Positions 8,030 to 16,846 are shown, counted from the first letter of the stretch. The stretch is 46,931 nucleotides of DNA from Candidatus Gastranaerophilales bacterium (GCA_910587815.1 CAJUNK010000016.1:1-46931); one strand, 5' to 3'. Translations and numbers: made by a program. Notes: a model not told the origin generated them from the letters alone.

Positions 8030-8782
8030 TTATTCTTCTGGTAAGAACATTTTTGCAAGCTTGTCAGCACCTTCAAATCCCCTGCTTGCTATTAGCCTGC
8101 TTACTTTTTTATTATCATAATTTAAAAATTTGTGTTCAATTTCAAATGTGCCATTATCGTTTATTTTTAAAATTGCATAAACAGGCATTTTTGCAGGAAT
8201 CATAGAACGGCCGATGCTGCCTACATTTACAACATGGCGGCCTGAATTTAGTACAAAACCGCAGGGAATATGCGTGTGCCCGCAAAAAATGATATCAGAA
8301 TAAGAACGCTCTGTGATTTCTGAAACTTCTTTATCTGTATAGTATGGGTAAATATTTTCATCCTGACGTCTTGGAGAACCATGTACTAAATGAATTCTTA
8401 ATGTTTTTTTCTTGTAGACAACATTTAGCATTTTGTTTTGCGGCAATCTTTTTAAATATTCCCGATTTTCCTTTTTAATGATGAGCATATCGTCTCGAAG
8501 GGCGTATGCCATAGGGGAAGATTTTTTGCTTACATTTGAAAAACAGGTATCTGAATAATTTGCTATAAGTTTATCTGTATTTCCTTGAATAATTTCAAAA
8601 TTGCGCCCCATTGCATTTTGTAGCTCTATACATTTTTCAATTGTATAATTTGGGTCATATCCTGCCATTGCAATGTCGCCTAGGCAAAATATTTTATCGC
8701 AATTATTTTCTTTAATGTCGTCTAAAACTGTGTCAAATGCCAGTTTGTTTCCGTGAATATCTGATATTACTGCAATTTTCAT
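8030..8782 (-). CDS. Calcineurin-like metallophosphoesterase
   Basis: This 250-residue enzyme has all metal-binding motifs of the YfcE/MJ0936-type family. They are DIHGN (Asp and His near residue 8-10), CLGDIAMAG (Asp ~37), QGNTDK (the GNxD/E motif), the second His in LVHGSPR, and CGHTHIPC near residue 170, followed by VNVGSIG. The likely role is a cytosolic phosphodiesterase or phosphatase; the substrate cannot be told. It is the first gene of the minus-strand operon and is divergent from ispG with only 48 bases between the starts, so both promoters overlap. Confidence 0.9.
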   Translation of the reverse strand: MKIAVISDIHGNKLAFDTVLDDIKENNCDKIFCLGDIAMAGYDPNYTIEKCIELQNAMGRNFEIIQGNTDKLIANYSDTCFSNVSKKSSPMAYALRDDMLIIKKENREYLKRLPQNKMLNVVYKKKTLRIHLVHGSPRRQDENIYPYYTDKEVSEITERSYSDIIFCGHTHIPCGFVLNSGRHVVNVGSIGRSMIPAKMPVYAILKINDNGTFEIEHKFLNYDNKKVSRLIASRGFEGADKLAKMFLPEE

Positions 8783-8830
8783 GTTATGATTTTAGCATAA
8801 AATCTAAAAATATTATATAGGGAATTTTTG

Positions 8831-9901
8831 ATGGAAAAGATGCAAATTAAAATAGGGGATGTAAAGATAGGGGCAGGGGCTCCAATATCTGTGCAATCTA
8901 TGACAAATACAAAAACTGACGATATTGAAAAAACATTGTATCAAATAAAAGAATTGGCAGATGCTGGGTGTGATATTGTGCGTCTTGCGGTTTTAAACAA
9001 AGAATGTGCAGCGGCGCTTAAAAAAATTAAAGAAAAATCACCTGTACCTTTGGTTGCTGATATTCATTTTGATTACAGACTGGCATTAACTGCAATGGAA
9101 TCAGGGATTGATGCATTACGTCTAAATCCTGGCAATATTGGAGGAGAAGACCATGTTAAAAAAGTGGTCAATTTGGCGAAAAAGACAAAAACACCAATTA
9201 GAATAGGGGTGAATGGAGGTTCTTTAGAAAAAGTTTTAATAGCTGATAATACCCTTAGTTTAGCTGAAAAGATGGTAAAAAGCGCACTTTCGCACATAAA
9301 GATATTAGAAGAAAATGATTTCAATTTAATCAAAGTATCTTTAAAATCATCCGATGTTATGACGACAATTAAAGCATACAGAATGATTTATGATAAAATT
9401 CCATATCCTTTGCATCTTGGGGTAACTGAAGCAGGCACTTTAAGGGGCGGGATGATAAAATCTGCAATAGGCCTTGGCGCCTTGCTTTGTGATGGTATTG
9501 GGGATACGATAAGGGTTTCTTTAACAGAAAATCCTGTGGAAGAGGTTAAGGTTGGGCTTGAAATCTTGAAGGCGCTAAAACTGAGAAATTCTGGTATAAA
9601 TTTTGTGTCTTGTCCTACTTGTGGCAGGTGCCAAATTGATTTAATAGGTTTAGCACACAAAGTAGAGGATAGGATAGGGGAAAAGTTTTCAAAAAGATTT
9701 AAAGAATTGCAACAATCTGTTACAATTGCAACAATGGGGTGTCCTGTTAATGGACCAAATGAAGCAAAAGATGCAGATTATGGTATAGCAGGTGCTATAG
9801 GCGAAGGTTATATCTTCAAAAAAGGTGTTTTAATCAAAAAAGTGAAGGAAGAAAGTCTTTTGGATGAGTTTGAAAATATAATAAATCAAGATTTGAAGTA
9901 A
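8831..9901 (+). CDS. ispG: 4-hydroxy-3-methylbut-2-en-1-yl diphosphate synthase
   Basis: IspG (GcpE) reduces MEcPP to HMBPP, the penultimate step of the MEP isoprenoid pathway. It has ~356 residues, the usual short bacterial form. The N-terminal barrel has APISVQSMTNTKT, GCDIVRLAV, VADIHFDYRLA and RLNPGNIG. The C-terminal [4Fe-4S] domain has SCPTCGRC and ATMGCPVNGPNEAK with the cluster cysteines and the glutamate ligand. A TTG at 8828 adds one residue; the ATG at 8831 follows TAGGGA at a good distance and is preferred. It is a single gene, divergent from the phosphoesterase. Confidence 0.96.
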   Translation: MEKMQIKIGDVKIGAGAPISVQSMTNTKTDDIEKTLYQIKELADAGCDIVRLAVLNKECAAALKKIKEKSPVPLVADIHFDYRLALTAMESGIDALRLNPGNIGGEDHVKKVVNLAKKTKTPIRIGVNGGSLEKVLIADNTLSLAEKMVKSALSHIKILEENDFNLIKVSLKSSDVMTTIKAYRMIYDKIPYPLHLGVTEAGTLRGGMIKSAIGLGALLCDGIGDTIRVSLTENPVEEVKVGLEILKALKLRNSGINFVSCPTCGRCQIDLIGLAHKVEDRIGEKFSKRFKELQQSVTIATMGCPVNGPNEAKDADYGIAGAIGEGYIFKKGVLIKKVKEESLLDEFENIINQDLK

Positions 9902-9919
9902 AAAAATTACACCAAACAG

Positions 9920-9948
9920 TTGGTTAAAAATGAATAATAATATATAAT
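9920..9948 (+). promoter_or_regulatory. Sigma70-type promoter for the exported protein at 9992
   Basis: TTGGTT (9920-9925), a 17-base spacer and TATAAT (9943-9948) lie 43 bases before the start codon. Confidence 0.6.
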
Positions 9949-9991
9949 AATATTAATAAAATAAATGTACATAATTTGAGGATTTTACAGT

Positions 9992-10435
9992 ATGAAAAAA
10001 TTTGCAATAACTCTTTGCATTTTGGGCGGTTTATCAATTGCACCTGGTGCATTTGCTGCTATTCAATCAGAAGATATATCAACAGTTCCACATTTAAAGT
10101 CTGAAGGCTACAGCACAGGCATGACACATATTACAGACACTGTTAAATATCATCATTCAAATGGAACAGCAGAACCATATTACAACCAAGACCCGCTTGC
10201 AGGGGCTACCGATGAAAAAGGCAAATGGTATACAGTTGTTAAAAGATGGTTAGACCCGGCACAAGATGATGGTATGTTTGGAAACCATGATATAACATTT
10301 ACAAATGATTGGTTTGAAATGGATTCACCTTTCCAATATCAAAAAGAAAATAAAGAAACTTATGTAAAGCCTGAAAAAAATACAGATGTATATTATCAGG
10401 ATGATGCACCAATGGATGAAATTGAAAGCCTGTAG
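9992..10435 (+). CDS. Exported hypothetical protein
   Basis: This 147-residue protein starts with a textbook signal peptide (MKKFAITLCILGG, cleavage probably after AFA at ~22). The mature part is acidic and rich in Tyr, Asp and Trp (WYTVVKRWLDPAQDDGMFG, NDWFEMDSPFQYQ), without cysteines or repeats. No family is recognised. It is a stand-alone gene: a promoter at 9920-9948, a GAGG Shine-Dalgarno and a terminator at 10458-10486 enclose it. It is likely a periplasmic or cell-surface protein. Confidence 0.75.
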   Translation: MKKFAITLCILGGLSIAPGAFAAIQSEDISTVPHLKSEGYSTGMTHITDTVKYHHSNGTAEPYYNQDPLAGATDEKGKWYTVVKRWLDPAQDDGMFGNHDITFTNDWFEMDSPFQYQKENKETYVKPEKNTDVYYQDDAPMDEIESL

Positions 10436-10457
10436 TTTCTTATTTTAAAAAGAATTT

Positions 10458-10486
10458 AAAGCACCTTATGTATAGGGTGCTTTTTT
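10458..10486 (+). terminator. Rho-independent terminator
   Basis: AAAGCACC (10458-10465) pairs with GGGTGCTTT (10475-10483) and is followed by Ts. It ends the 9992-10435 transcript. Confidence 0.85.
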
Positions 10487-10506
10487 AATTATTTAGTTTT
10501 CTTTGG

Positions 10507-10540
10507 TGTAAATTATTGTAAGAGTGTAAATTTATGTAAA
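10507..10540 (+). promoter_or_regulatory. Array of TGTAA(A/G) direct repeats, HLR1-like
   Basis: Four TGTAA units start at 10507, 10517, 10525 and 10535, giving two pairs with 10-base spacing. The pair at 10523-10540 (AGTGTAAATTTATGTAAA) differs from the RpaB-binding HLR1 consensus, read in reverse, at one position. It stands just upstream of a TATAAC box (10546-10551) in a region between two convergent gene ends, where no protein promoter is expected. Confidence 0.45.
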
Positions 10541-10551
10541 GAAAATATAAC

Positions 10552-10650
10552 AGTAGCTTTGTAATATCAAGCGTATTAGAAAAGAAATAAATATGAATTA
10601 CAATTTTTAAGGCACCTTGGAAAACAAACGCCGGGTGTCTTAAATTTTTA
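10552..10650 (+). ncRNA. Candidate small RNA between convergent genes
   Basis: There is no ORF, but a promoter-like block (HLR1-like repeats and a TATAAC box at 10546-10551) is followed after ~55 bases by a strong hairpin with a T-rich end (10602-10649). Together these would give an RNA of ~90 nt starting near 10558. Its 3' part would be antisense to the nuoN mRNA end. This is an inference; the hairpin alone is explained as the nuo operon terminator. The -35 is not recognisable. Confidence 0.3.
10602..10649 (-). terminator. Terminator of the nuo operon (possibly bidirectional)
   Basis: AATTTTTAAGGCACC (10602-10616) pairs with GGGTGTCTTAAATTTTT (10633-10649), with one G-U pair, and is flanked by T/A runs on both sides. 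It directly overlaps the nuoN stop codon. Confidence 0.7.
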
Positions 10651-12210
10651 TACCATATTTTGGATTAGCTCTATCAAAGGAGCAAACAAAAAGAAACCTA
10701 AAATTAAACAAACTGCACATAAAGATAATGTGAATGTATATGTATTAAATTTATCAAATGCAGGTTTTCTTTTATATATTCTGAAATTTTCAGGTTTTTG
10801 AAGCATACAAAAAATTATTTTAAAATATGAATATATTGAAATAATGCCGCCAAATGCTGCAAACAGCAAGGGGTAAACTGCCCAAATACCGCTTCTTAAA
10901 ATTTCTGTGTAAAGATAAAATTTGGCGCTAAAACCTGCCATTACAGGAAAGCCTGCCAGTGATAAAAGGCAAATAGATAGCATTATTGCAAAAAATGGGC
11001 TGATATATGAAATTCCTTTTAATTTGCATAAATTTTCTCCATAAATATTGTCAGTTTTGGGTAATTTTTTCAAATTACGAACCAAAAGCATCATTCCTGA
11101 AAATATCCCAAAGGCTGCAATTAAGTAAACCAAAGTGTAAAAAATGCCAGCGCTTATTGTGCCTTTTGTTAAAAATGCAATGCCTGAAAATATATATCCT
11201 GTGTTTAAAATTGCACAAGCGGAAAGAAAATCTTTAATAGTCCCTTCTTTTTTTAGGGTTCTAACCATTAAAAGGCCGCCTGTAATTATTGTAATTATTG
11301 CACAAAGAATCAAGGCAAAGCTTAAAAGGCTGCCGAAATATCCAAGGCAAGCTGCCGGTTTTACCATTGAAAATACAAAAACGGACTGGATTGTGGTTGA
11401 AACAAAAAGAATCATTGAATAATTTGAACCTTTGAATGTATCCATAACCCATATATAGAATGGAAATGCGCCTATTTTAAATGTAAATGCCATAAAGAAT
11501 AAAATTTCTCCTAAGTTTAAAAGCGGAGCGTTCGGCAAAATTTTATTTATAATCATCGTGTTTATATCTGAAAAATTTATGGTGCCAAGGGTTAAGTAAA
11601 TATAACTTATTCCAAAAAGCATAAATGCGCTTGATACCAAATTTAAGATAAAATATTTTACTCCTGCTTCTAAAGTTAGTGCTTGTTTATCTTTTGCATC
11701 ATTAAAGCAGGCAATCATTGCAAATACAGATATTGAGATTATTTCAAGTGCAATAAAGAGTGAAATAAAATCGTTTGATATAATTGCACCATATCCTGCA
11801 AGTATGGTGATTAAAAAAAGCAGAATAAATTTTGGTGTTTTTTGGTTTAATTTTTTAATAAAAGGAAAACTTAAAATAAGCACTATAAGAGAAGATAAAG
11901 TGATTATAAATTTTTCAAATATATGAAGCGGTGTAATTAAAACCGAACCATGTAAAAAGGCTAAACTATAATCTTCAAATGGTGTAAAGCTTATAAGATT
12001 TTGCAATAAATTGTTTAAATTGCTTAATTTAAAGGCGCCTGCACAAAATGGCAAAAAGCCAAGCAAGGCAAAAGCAATTATTAAAATTGATATTGATATA
12101 TAAAACCCTGGTTTTTTATTTGTATGTTTTGGAAAGCTTAAATATGAAAATAATATTATTCCAAAAAACAGTACTATGTCTGAAATAAAGTATGTGAGGC
12201 TATTTTCCAT
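10648..12210 (-). CDS. nuoN: Complex I-like proton-pump subunit N
   Basis: This 520-residue protein has about 14 membrane helices and is the size and fold of NuoN (antiporter-like subunit). Conserved parts are LFIALEIISISVF (the channel glutamate is kept), GVKYFILNLVSSAFMLFG, FKIGAFPFYIWVMD (the TM7 lysine is kept) and LSLAGFPVMAGFSAKF (the TM12 lysine is kept). The TM8 lysine is replaced by glutamine in TTIQSVFVF, and the usual EGAPTPVT loop is degenerate (KGSNYSMI). It acts in the membrane arm. It is the last gene of the nuoABCDHJKLMN operon, 10 bases after nuoM. Confidence 0.88.
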   Translation of the reverse strand: MENSLTYFISDIVLFFGIILFSYLSFPKHTNKKPGFYISISILIIAFALLGFLPFCAGAFKLSNLNNLLQNLISFTPFEDYSLAFLHGSVLITPLHIFEKFIITLSSLIVLILSFPFIKKLNQKTPKFILLFLITILAGYGAIISNDFISLFIALEIISISVFAMIACFNDAKDKQALTLEAGVKYFILNLVSSAFMLFGISYIYLTLGTINFSDINTMIINKILPNAPLLNLGEILFFMAFTFKIGAFPFYIWVMDTFKGSNYSMILFVSTTIQSVFVFSMVKPAACLGYFGSLLSFALILCAIITIITGGLLMVRTLKKEGTIKDFLSACAILNTGYIFSGIAFLTKGTISAGIFYTLVYLIAAFGIFSGMMLLVRNLKKLPKTDNIYGENLCKLKGISYISPFFAIMLSICLLSLAGFPVMAGFSAKFYLYTEILRSGIWAVYPLLFAAFGGIISIYSYFKIIFCMLQKPENFRIYKRKPAFDKFNTYTFTLSLCAVCLILGFFLFAPLIELIQNMV

Positions 12211-12220
12211 TTATGCTCCT

Positions 12221-13834
12221 TTAAAAAATTGTTGAAATTATATTTGATATGTTTGTGCTTACAAAAGTGCTGATTTTATCAATAATTCCCATAGGGTATA
12301 TTCCAAATATTATAAGAGCGGAAACTATTATTGTTAAAACAGTAATTTGATGACGTGATAATTTTATTTCATTAACGGCAAGATTTTTTATTGCACTGCC
12401 ATTTTTATTAAAATCATTGATGATATCGTATTCAATACCAAAAAATGTTTTATGCAAAAGTCTTAAAATATAAGCGCCTGATAAAATAATGCTTAGCGCT
12501 GCAAATATTATAAAGCCCTGAATCAAGCCTGTTCCAAAATAATTTTTTTCTAAAAGAGGAGAATTAAATGCACCATTAAATGACAAGAATTCACCAGAAA
12601 AACTCATAGTGAAAGGCATTGCCATAGCAGCAAGACATAAAATTAACATTAAAATAGTGAGGGTTGGTGTAAATTTTGATATACCTCCTAAAAATTCAAG
12701 TTTTCTTGTTTTAAACTTCATATATATCAATTCTATTCCTACAAAAAGACCAGCAGAAACAAGAGCTGTAGATATTATATGGAATATGGCACCATTTAAA
12801 CCAAATTCAGTGAAAGATGATGCCCCTATCAGTATAATATTCATTTGTGCTATTGTATAATACACTGTGATTTTTTTGGTATCATTTTGGCTAATTGCAA
12901 GGTATGATGCCCATATTATTCCAGCCGCACCTAATAAGATAAGCGCTGGTGCTAAAATTTGAAACATTTCATAAAATAATTGAAGATTTATTCTAATTAA
13001 ACCGTATGCAGCAGTTGAAAATAAAATTCCTGAAAGCATCATTGATACCGGTGTTATAGAATCGTATAATATATCAGAATTTGCCTTGTGTAATGGAAAA
13101 ACAGGCAGTCTTATCATAAATGCTGCAAGGAACCCTATTGATACAACAAGCTGCATAAATAGTGGAAAATCTGCACTTGCCTGCATTAAATTATTAAATT
13201 CCGGCTGAATATTTGCATCTGCGCAATATGCGTATATGAGTGCAGATGCTATTAACATAAATGCTGCGCCAATTGTATTGAAAAGCGCGAATTTTAAAGC
13301 GCTTTGCTTGGCAGAATTTGTACCCCAAACTGCAATTAAAAAATATGCCAAAATTGCAGTTAGCTGCCAAAAAATAAAAAATGTAAAAAGGTTGTTTGCT
13401 GCAAAAAGTCCATACAATATTCCTTCCATCAAGAGCATTAGACCATAATACATTTTTTGTTTTGAATTTATCATTGATTTTGACACTATTAAAATTAAAA
13501 GCATAATGAATGATGTCAAAATGCACATTAAAATTGAAAATGAATCTAAACCAAAAGAAATTGTTGCATCAATATTTGGGATAATATTGAATGGCAAGGT
13601 TTCTGTAAAATTAAAATTTTGTACAATATTTTGGGCGTCAGCTGCTGCTTTATTAAAATTTGAATTTAATAAAAGGATGAAAAATAATGTATAAATAAGG
13701 CTAAATGAACAAAAGCCTTTTGCAAAGCGCCTTATTTTTACTGTATTATCCCTGAATATTGGTGAAAATACTATTAAACCTGCAAAAATTGGTAATAAAC
13801 AAAGTGTAAATATTGATAAAAAATTAACCGCCAT
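12221..13834 (-). CDS. nuoM: Complex I-like proton-pump subunit M, residues altered
   Basis: This 537-residue antiporter-like subunit aligns with NuoM: LLMEGILYGLFAANNLF, FFIFWQLTAILAYFLIAVWG, FMIRLPVFPLHKA, GLNGAIFHIISTALVSAG and FSGEFLSFNGAF. In normal NuoM the second motif carries an essential glutamate (FWE); here it is glutamine (FWQ). The TM7 lysine (IKxP) is arginine (IRLP), and the TM8 lysine is missing (LFSTAAYG). The TM12 glutamate (GEF) is kept. It starts inside the end of nuoL (11-base overlap), so the two are translationally coupled. The membrane location is certain; its pumping activity is doubtful by these residues. Confidence 0.87.
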   Translation of the reverse strand: MAVNFLSIFTLCLLPIFAGLIVFSPIFRDNTVKIRRFAKGFCSFSLIYTLFFILLLNSNFNKAAADAQNIVQNFNFTETLPFNIIPNIDATISFGLDSFSILMCILTSFIMLLILIVSKSMINSKQKMYYGLMLLMEGILYGLFAANNLFTFFIFWQLTAILAYFLIAVWGTNSAKQSALKFALFNTIGAAFMLIASALIYAYCADANIQPEFNNLMQASADFPLFMQLVVSIGFLAAFMIRLPVFPLHKANSDILYDSITPVSMMLSGILFSTAAYGLIRINLQLFYEMFQILAPALILLGAAGIIWASYLAISQNDTKKITVYYTIAQMNIILIGASSFTEFGLNGAIFHIISTALVSAGLFVGIELIYMKFKTRKLEFLGGISKFTPTLTILMLILCLAAMAMPFTMSFSGEFLSFNGAFNSPLLEKNYFGTGLIQGFIIFAALSIILSGAYILRLLHKTFFGIEYDIINDFNKNGSAIKNLAVNEIKLSRHQITVLTIIVSALIIFGIYPMGIIDKISTFVSTNISNIISTIF

Positions 13835-15749
13835 ATTGCATCAGCCCCTTTAGATATACCATTGTAGTGCATATTAATATTGCCAAAATAAAAGCGAAAA
13901 AACAAAAAATGTATGAATTTATGCTGCCATTTTGTAATCTTAGTGTTAGATATCCGCCAAATCTTGCAACTTGACCTATTAACAAATAGAATCCCGAAAT
14001 TACATATTTATCTAAAACTTTGATAATTTTTGCAATTCCTTTTATTAAGATTTTATAAACATATTCAAAAAACTTTACAATATAAAATTGTAAAACTATA
14101 AACTTATATATTAAACGAATTCTTTTGATTTTAAATTTCTTTAGTGTATATATCTGCCACATAAAATAAATTATTATGCCACAGATGATGAACATTGAAA
14201 TTTCAAGTTCAGGATGTCTTGTAAGGTAAAATTTTTGCTTGATTATGAAAACATATCTTTGAAAATTTGGAGCAACAAAACCACCCAGAAATGCACACAA
14301 GAATGCTAAAAATGCGCTTGGTATAAGCATAAAAAGGTTTATTCCATCATAAGGTTTATCTTCATCAATAGAAAAATCATAAGAACCTTTGTATTGACCT
14401 TCAAATATTAAAAAATAGCTTCTAAATAAATATAAAACTGTGAGCAGAATTGCAATAATGATAAGGGATAAATATACAAACTGTCCAGAACCATATATGT
14501 GGCTTAAAATCATTTCTTTAGAATAAAAGCCGCTAAAGAAAATTCCTGTAATTGAAATACATCCTAAAAGCCATCCTGCGGCAAGAATAGGAGTGTATTC
14601 GCGAAGGCCCCCTAAAAATTTTATATTCCGTGTAAATGTTTTGTGTATTATGATTCCTGCAATTAAAAACATCATTACTTTTGCAATTCCATGCATACCA
14701 AGATGCAGCACGGTGCCGCTATATGCGCCGCACCCAAGGGCTGCAAGCATTATGCCTGCCTGAGATGCTGTAGAAAAAGACAATATTTTTTTAATATCAC
14801 TTTGCACTAAAGCTATTGCAGCACACATTATAGCTGTGATAATTCCCACTGCTGCAATAGTTTTGAGCGCTATTGGAGACAATATCATAGCCGGGTATAT
14901 TCTTATTAGTAAATATATTCCTGCTGTTATTGTAATTGCACCATTTATCAGGGCACTTAGTGGCGCAGGTGCATCTGATGCATCTGAAATCCACATTTGG
15001 AATGGAACTTGTGCAGATTTTACTAATGCAGCCAATGCTGCAAGTAAACAAAGAGCTGCATAAAGCCCTGGCCCAAGCTGAACATAAGCCATTAACCCCC
15101 AAGAACTTACATCATTAAGGCTCAAAATGGGATATAAAAGATTTTCAATGTCTTGCAAAAGAAAATATGTAAATCCTAAAATTGAGGCAAATATAGCAAA
15201 ATCGCCTATTTTAAATATTAGAAAAGTTTTTCTTGCAGCTCGTTGTGTTTCAGGTTTTTTGTAATAAAAACCGATTGAAAGGTAGCTGAATAATCCGATG
15301 AGCTCTAAAAAGATACAGCTTTGGATTAAATTTGTACTCAAAATCAACCCTGTCATTGAAAAAACCAACATATTTAAATATGCAAAATATCTGCTAAAAC
15401 CTTCTTCATTTTTCATGTATTTATATGAAAAAACAATTACAGCAAGGCTTATAGGGTATAGTACACCTAACATGTAGGCAGAAACATTATCTAAAAGTAC
15501 ACCCAGGTGAATCTTAAAAATGCCTGCATTTAAAAAAGTTATGTTGGATTCAAAAAAATCGCCGGGGTTATTTTGTAAGTATTTTAGGCAAAAAAGCGTT
15601 AAAAGCATCGAAAGCCCTGAAGAGAAAATTGCCAAAAATAAGGTTATTCGTCTTTTTGGCAGCGAAACATAGGCATTTGGTATGCAAGTAAAAAATGTTG
15701 CAAGAAGCGGCAAAATTAATAACATCCATAGGTTTTGAATAATATCCAT
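13824..15749 (-). CDS. nuoL: Complex I-like proton-pump subunit L
   Basis: This ~641-residue subunit keeps nearly all NuoL hallmarks: FLELIGLFSYLSIGFYY (channel Glu), LAALVKSAQVPFQMWISDA (TM7 Lys), DIKKILSFSTASQAG, LHLGMHGIAKVMMFLIAG (TM-helix His and Lys) and SGFYSKEMIL (TM12 Lys). A long, basic C-terminal stretch (residues ~510-620) corresponds to the lateral helix that spans the membrane arm. The ATG at 15749 is chosen because GGAGG, inside the nuoK end, precedes it by 11 bases; an upstream in-frame TTG at 15767 overlaps that GGAGG. Of the antiporter-like subunits here it is the least altered. Confidence 0.92.
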   Translation of the reverse strand: MDIIQNLWMLLILPLLATFFTCIPNAYVSLPKRRITLFLAIFSSGLSMLLTLFCLKYLQNNPGDFFESNITFLNAGIFKIHLGVLLDNVSAYMLGVLYPISLAVIVFSYKYMKNEEGFSRYFAYLNMLVFSMTGLILSTNLIQSCIFLELIGLFSYLSIGFYYKKPETQRAARKTFLIFKIGDFAIFASILGFTYFLLQDIENLLYPILSLNDVSSWGLMAYVQLGPGLYAALCLLAALAALVKSAQVPFQMWISDASDAPAPLSALINGAITITAGIYLLIRIYPAMILSPIALKTIAAVGIITAIMCAAIALVQSDIKKILSFSTASQAGIMLAALGCGAYSGTVLHLGMHGIAKVMMFLIAGIIIHKTFTRNIKFLGGLREYTPILAAGWLLGCISITGIFFSGFYSKEMILSHIYGSGQFVYLSLIIIAILLTVLYLFRSYFLIFEGQYKGSYDFSIDEDKPYDGINLFMLIPSAFLAFLCAFLGGFVAPNFQRYVFIIKQKFYLTRHPELEISMFIICGIIIYFMWQIYTLKKFKIKRIRLIYKFIVLQFYIVKFFEYVYKILIKGIAKIIKVLDKYVISGFYLLIGQVARFGGYLTLRLQNGSINSYIFCFFAFILAILICTTMVYLKGLMQYGG

Positions 15750-15750
15750 T

Positions 15751-16239
15751 TTAAATTTCACCTCCAAAAGCTTCGTTTTCAGGGCAGTCTTTAGATTTTA
15801 ACTTATCCATATTATTTAAATTTGAAGTTTTCAATTTTGAAAAAATTACACAAACTAGCCCAAGCCCTAGTGCTATGCTGATAATAATAAATACACTAAT
15901 GATAAAGCCAATAACCTGTCCTTCAGGGCTTGTAAAATCAAAGTTTAATTCTGATATAGGTGCAAAATTTGCTACCAGTGTGCTTTCTGCTGCTTCAATA
16001 GCATTTATAGGTGCACTATCAGGGGTAATAAAGGTATCTGCTGCAATAAAATTTATACATGCAGCACTTAACATAAAACCTACACCTATAAGGATTTTAA
16101 TAAAATTTGCGCTTGAAATGGCTGTAGTGATGCCTATTATAAAAATAATCAATGCCAAAATTAAGTAGTGGCAAAAGCCTGGCGTAAACATAGCGTTGAA
16201 ATCTACCGAATTAACCGATGTTAGAAACTCATTTAGCAT
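15751..16239 (-). CDS. nuoK: Complex I-like subunit K, enlarged and lacking both key glutamates
   Basis: This ~162-residue protein is identified as NuoK by position and by the pattern of helix 1, helix 2 (KILIGVGFMLSAACINF) and helix 3 (GFIISVFIIISIALGLGLV). Normal NuoK has ~100 residues; here a ~35-residue loop (TFITPDSAPINAIEAAESTL and on) is inserted between helices 2 and 3, plus a polar tail. The two membrane glutamates (Glu36 and Glu72 in E. coli) align with Gly54 and Ile119. The start at 16239 is preferred over 16281 because AAGGAA sits 6 bases upstream. It overlaps nuoJ by 11 bases. Confidence 0.75.
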   Translation of the reverse strand: MLNEFLTSVNSVDFNAMFTPGFCHYLILALIIFIIGITTAISSANFIKILIGVGFMLSAACINFIAADTFITPDSAPINAIEAAESTLVANFAPISELNFDFTSPEGQVIGFIISVFIIISIALGLGLVCVIFSKLKTSNLNNMDKLKSKDCPENEAFGGEI

Positions 16240-16741
16240 TTGAAATTCCTTTTTTGTACATAATAGCTGCAATTCCAACAATTATACTGAAAATTAATAA
16301 TCCAGTTAATTCAAAGGCAAACATATTATTTTTGAAAAGAAGTGCTGAAAAATCAATTAAAGTATAAGTTTTAAGTGTTTTAAATTCAGAAAATCTATAC
16401 AAAACAAAAGGAATTGTTAAAATTCCAAAAAAACATCCTAAAATTGGCGCTGCAATTGTTTTTAGATTAAATAAAAAAGCATTTTTTTTATCGTATTTTT
16501 TTACTGTCATAGTGAAAATAAGTGTCATTACAGTGATTAATCCTGCATAAAGTATTATATTTAAACAACTAATATATGCTGCGCCCAAAGTTAAATATAA
16601 TCCTGAAATGCTAAAAAATACTGCACCTGCTGCTATTATTGAATTTGCTATATTTTTTTGAAACAGGCAAGTTAAACTTCCTATAATAATTATGGCGCTT
16701 AAAACATAGAAAAATATTGTATTTAGTATTGTATTTGTCAT
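16229..16741 (-). CDS. nuoJ: Complex I-like subunit J
   Basis: This 170-residue protein with five hydrophobic segments matches NuoJ in LYLTLGAAYISCLNIILYAGLITVM, where normal NuoJ has LGAxFLAxxQIIVYAGAIxVL; the YAG with its pi-bulge helix is kept. A good AGGAC site lies before the ATG. The 105 bases between this gene and nuoH, where nuoI normally sits, contain no iron-sulfur (CxxCxxC) coding remnant. Confidence 0.82.
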   Translation of the reverse strand: MTNTILNTIFFYVLSAIIIIGSLTCLFQKNIANSIIAAGAVFFSISGLYLTLGAAYISCLNIILYAGLITVMTLIFTMTVKKYDKKNAFLFNLKTIAAPILGCFFGILTIPFVLYRFSEFKTLKTYTLIDFSALLFKNNMFAFELTGLLIFSIIVGIAAIMYKKGISNAK

Positions 16742-16846
16742 TCAATGTCCTTTAAAATATTTTATTTCGCGCTTTTTACATATTTTATTACTATTTTGCT
16801 AATTGTTGCAAATTTGTATTGTTTTGTAATCTTTTTTCAAATGATA

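Noticed and set aside
8102..8500. Overlapping ORFs opposite the minus-strand TPR and phosphoesterase genes
   Set aside because: They are leucine/serine-rich mirror images of real coding frames with no start signals.
16240..16281. Longer nuoK start at 16281
   Set aside because: The extra residues lie inside the nuoJ end and the Shine-Dalgarno fits the ATG at 16239.
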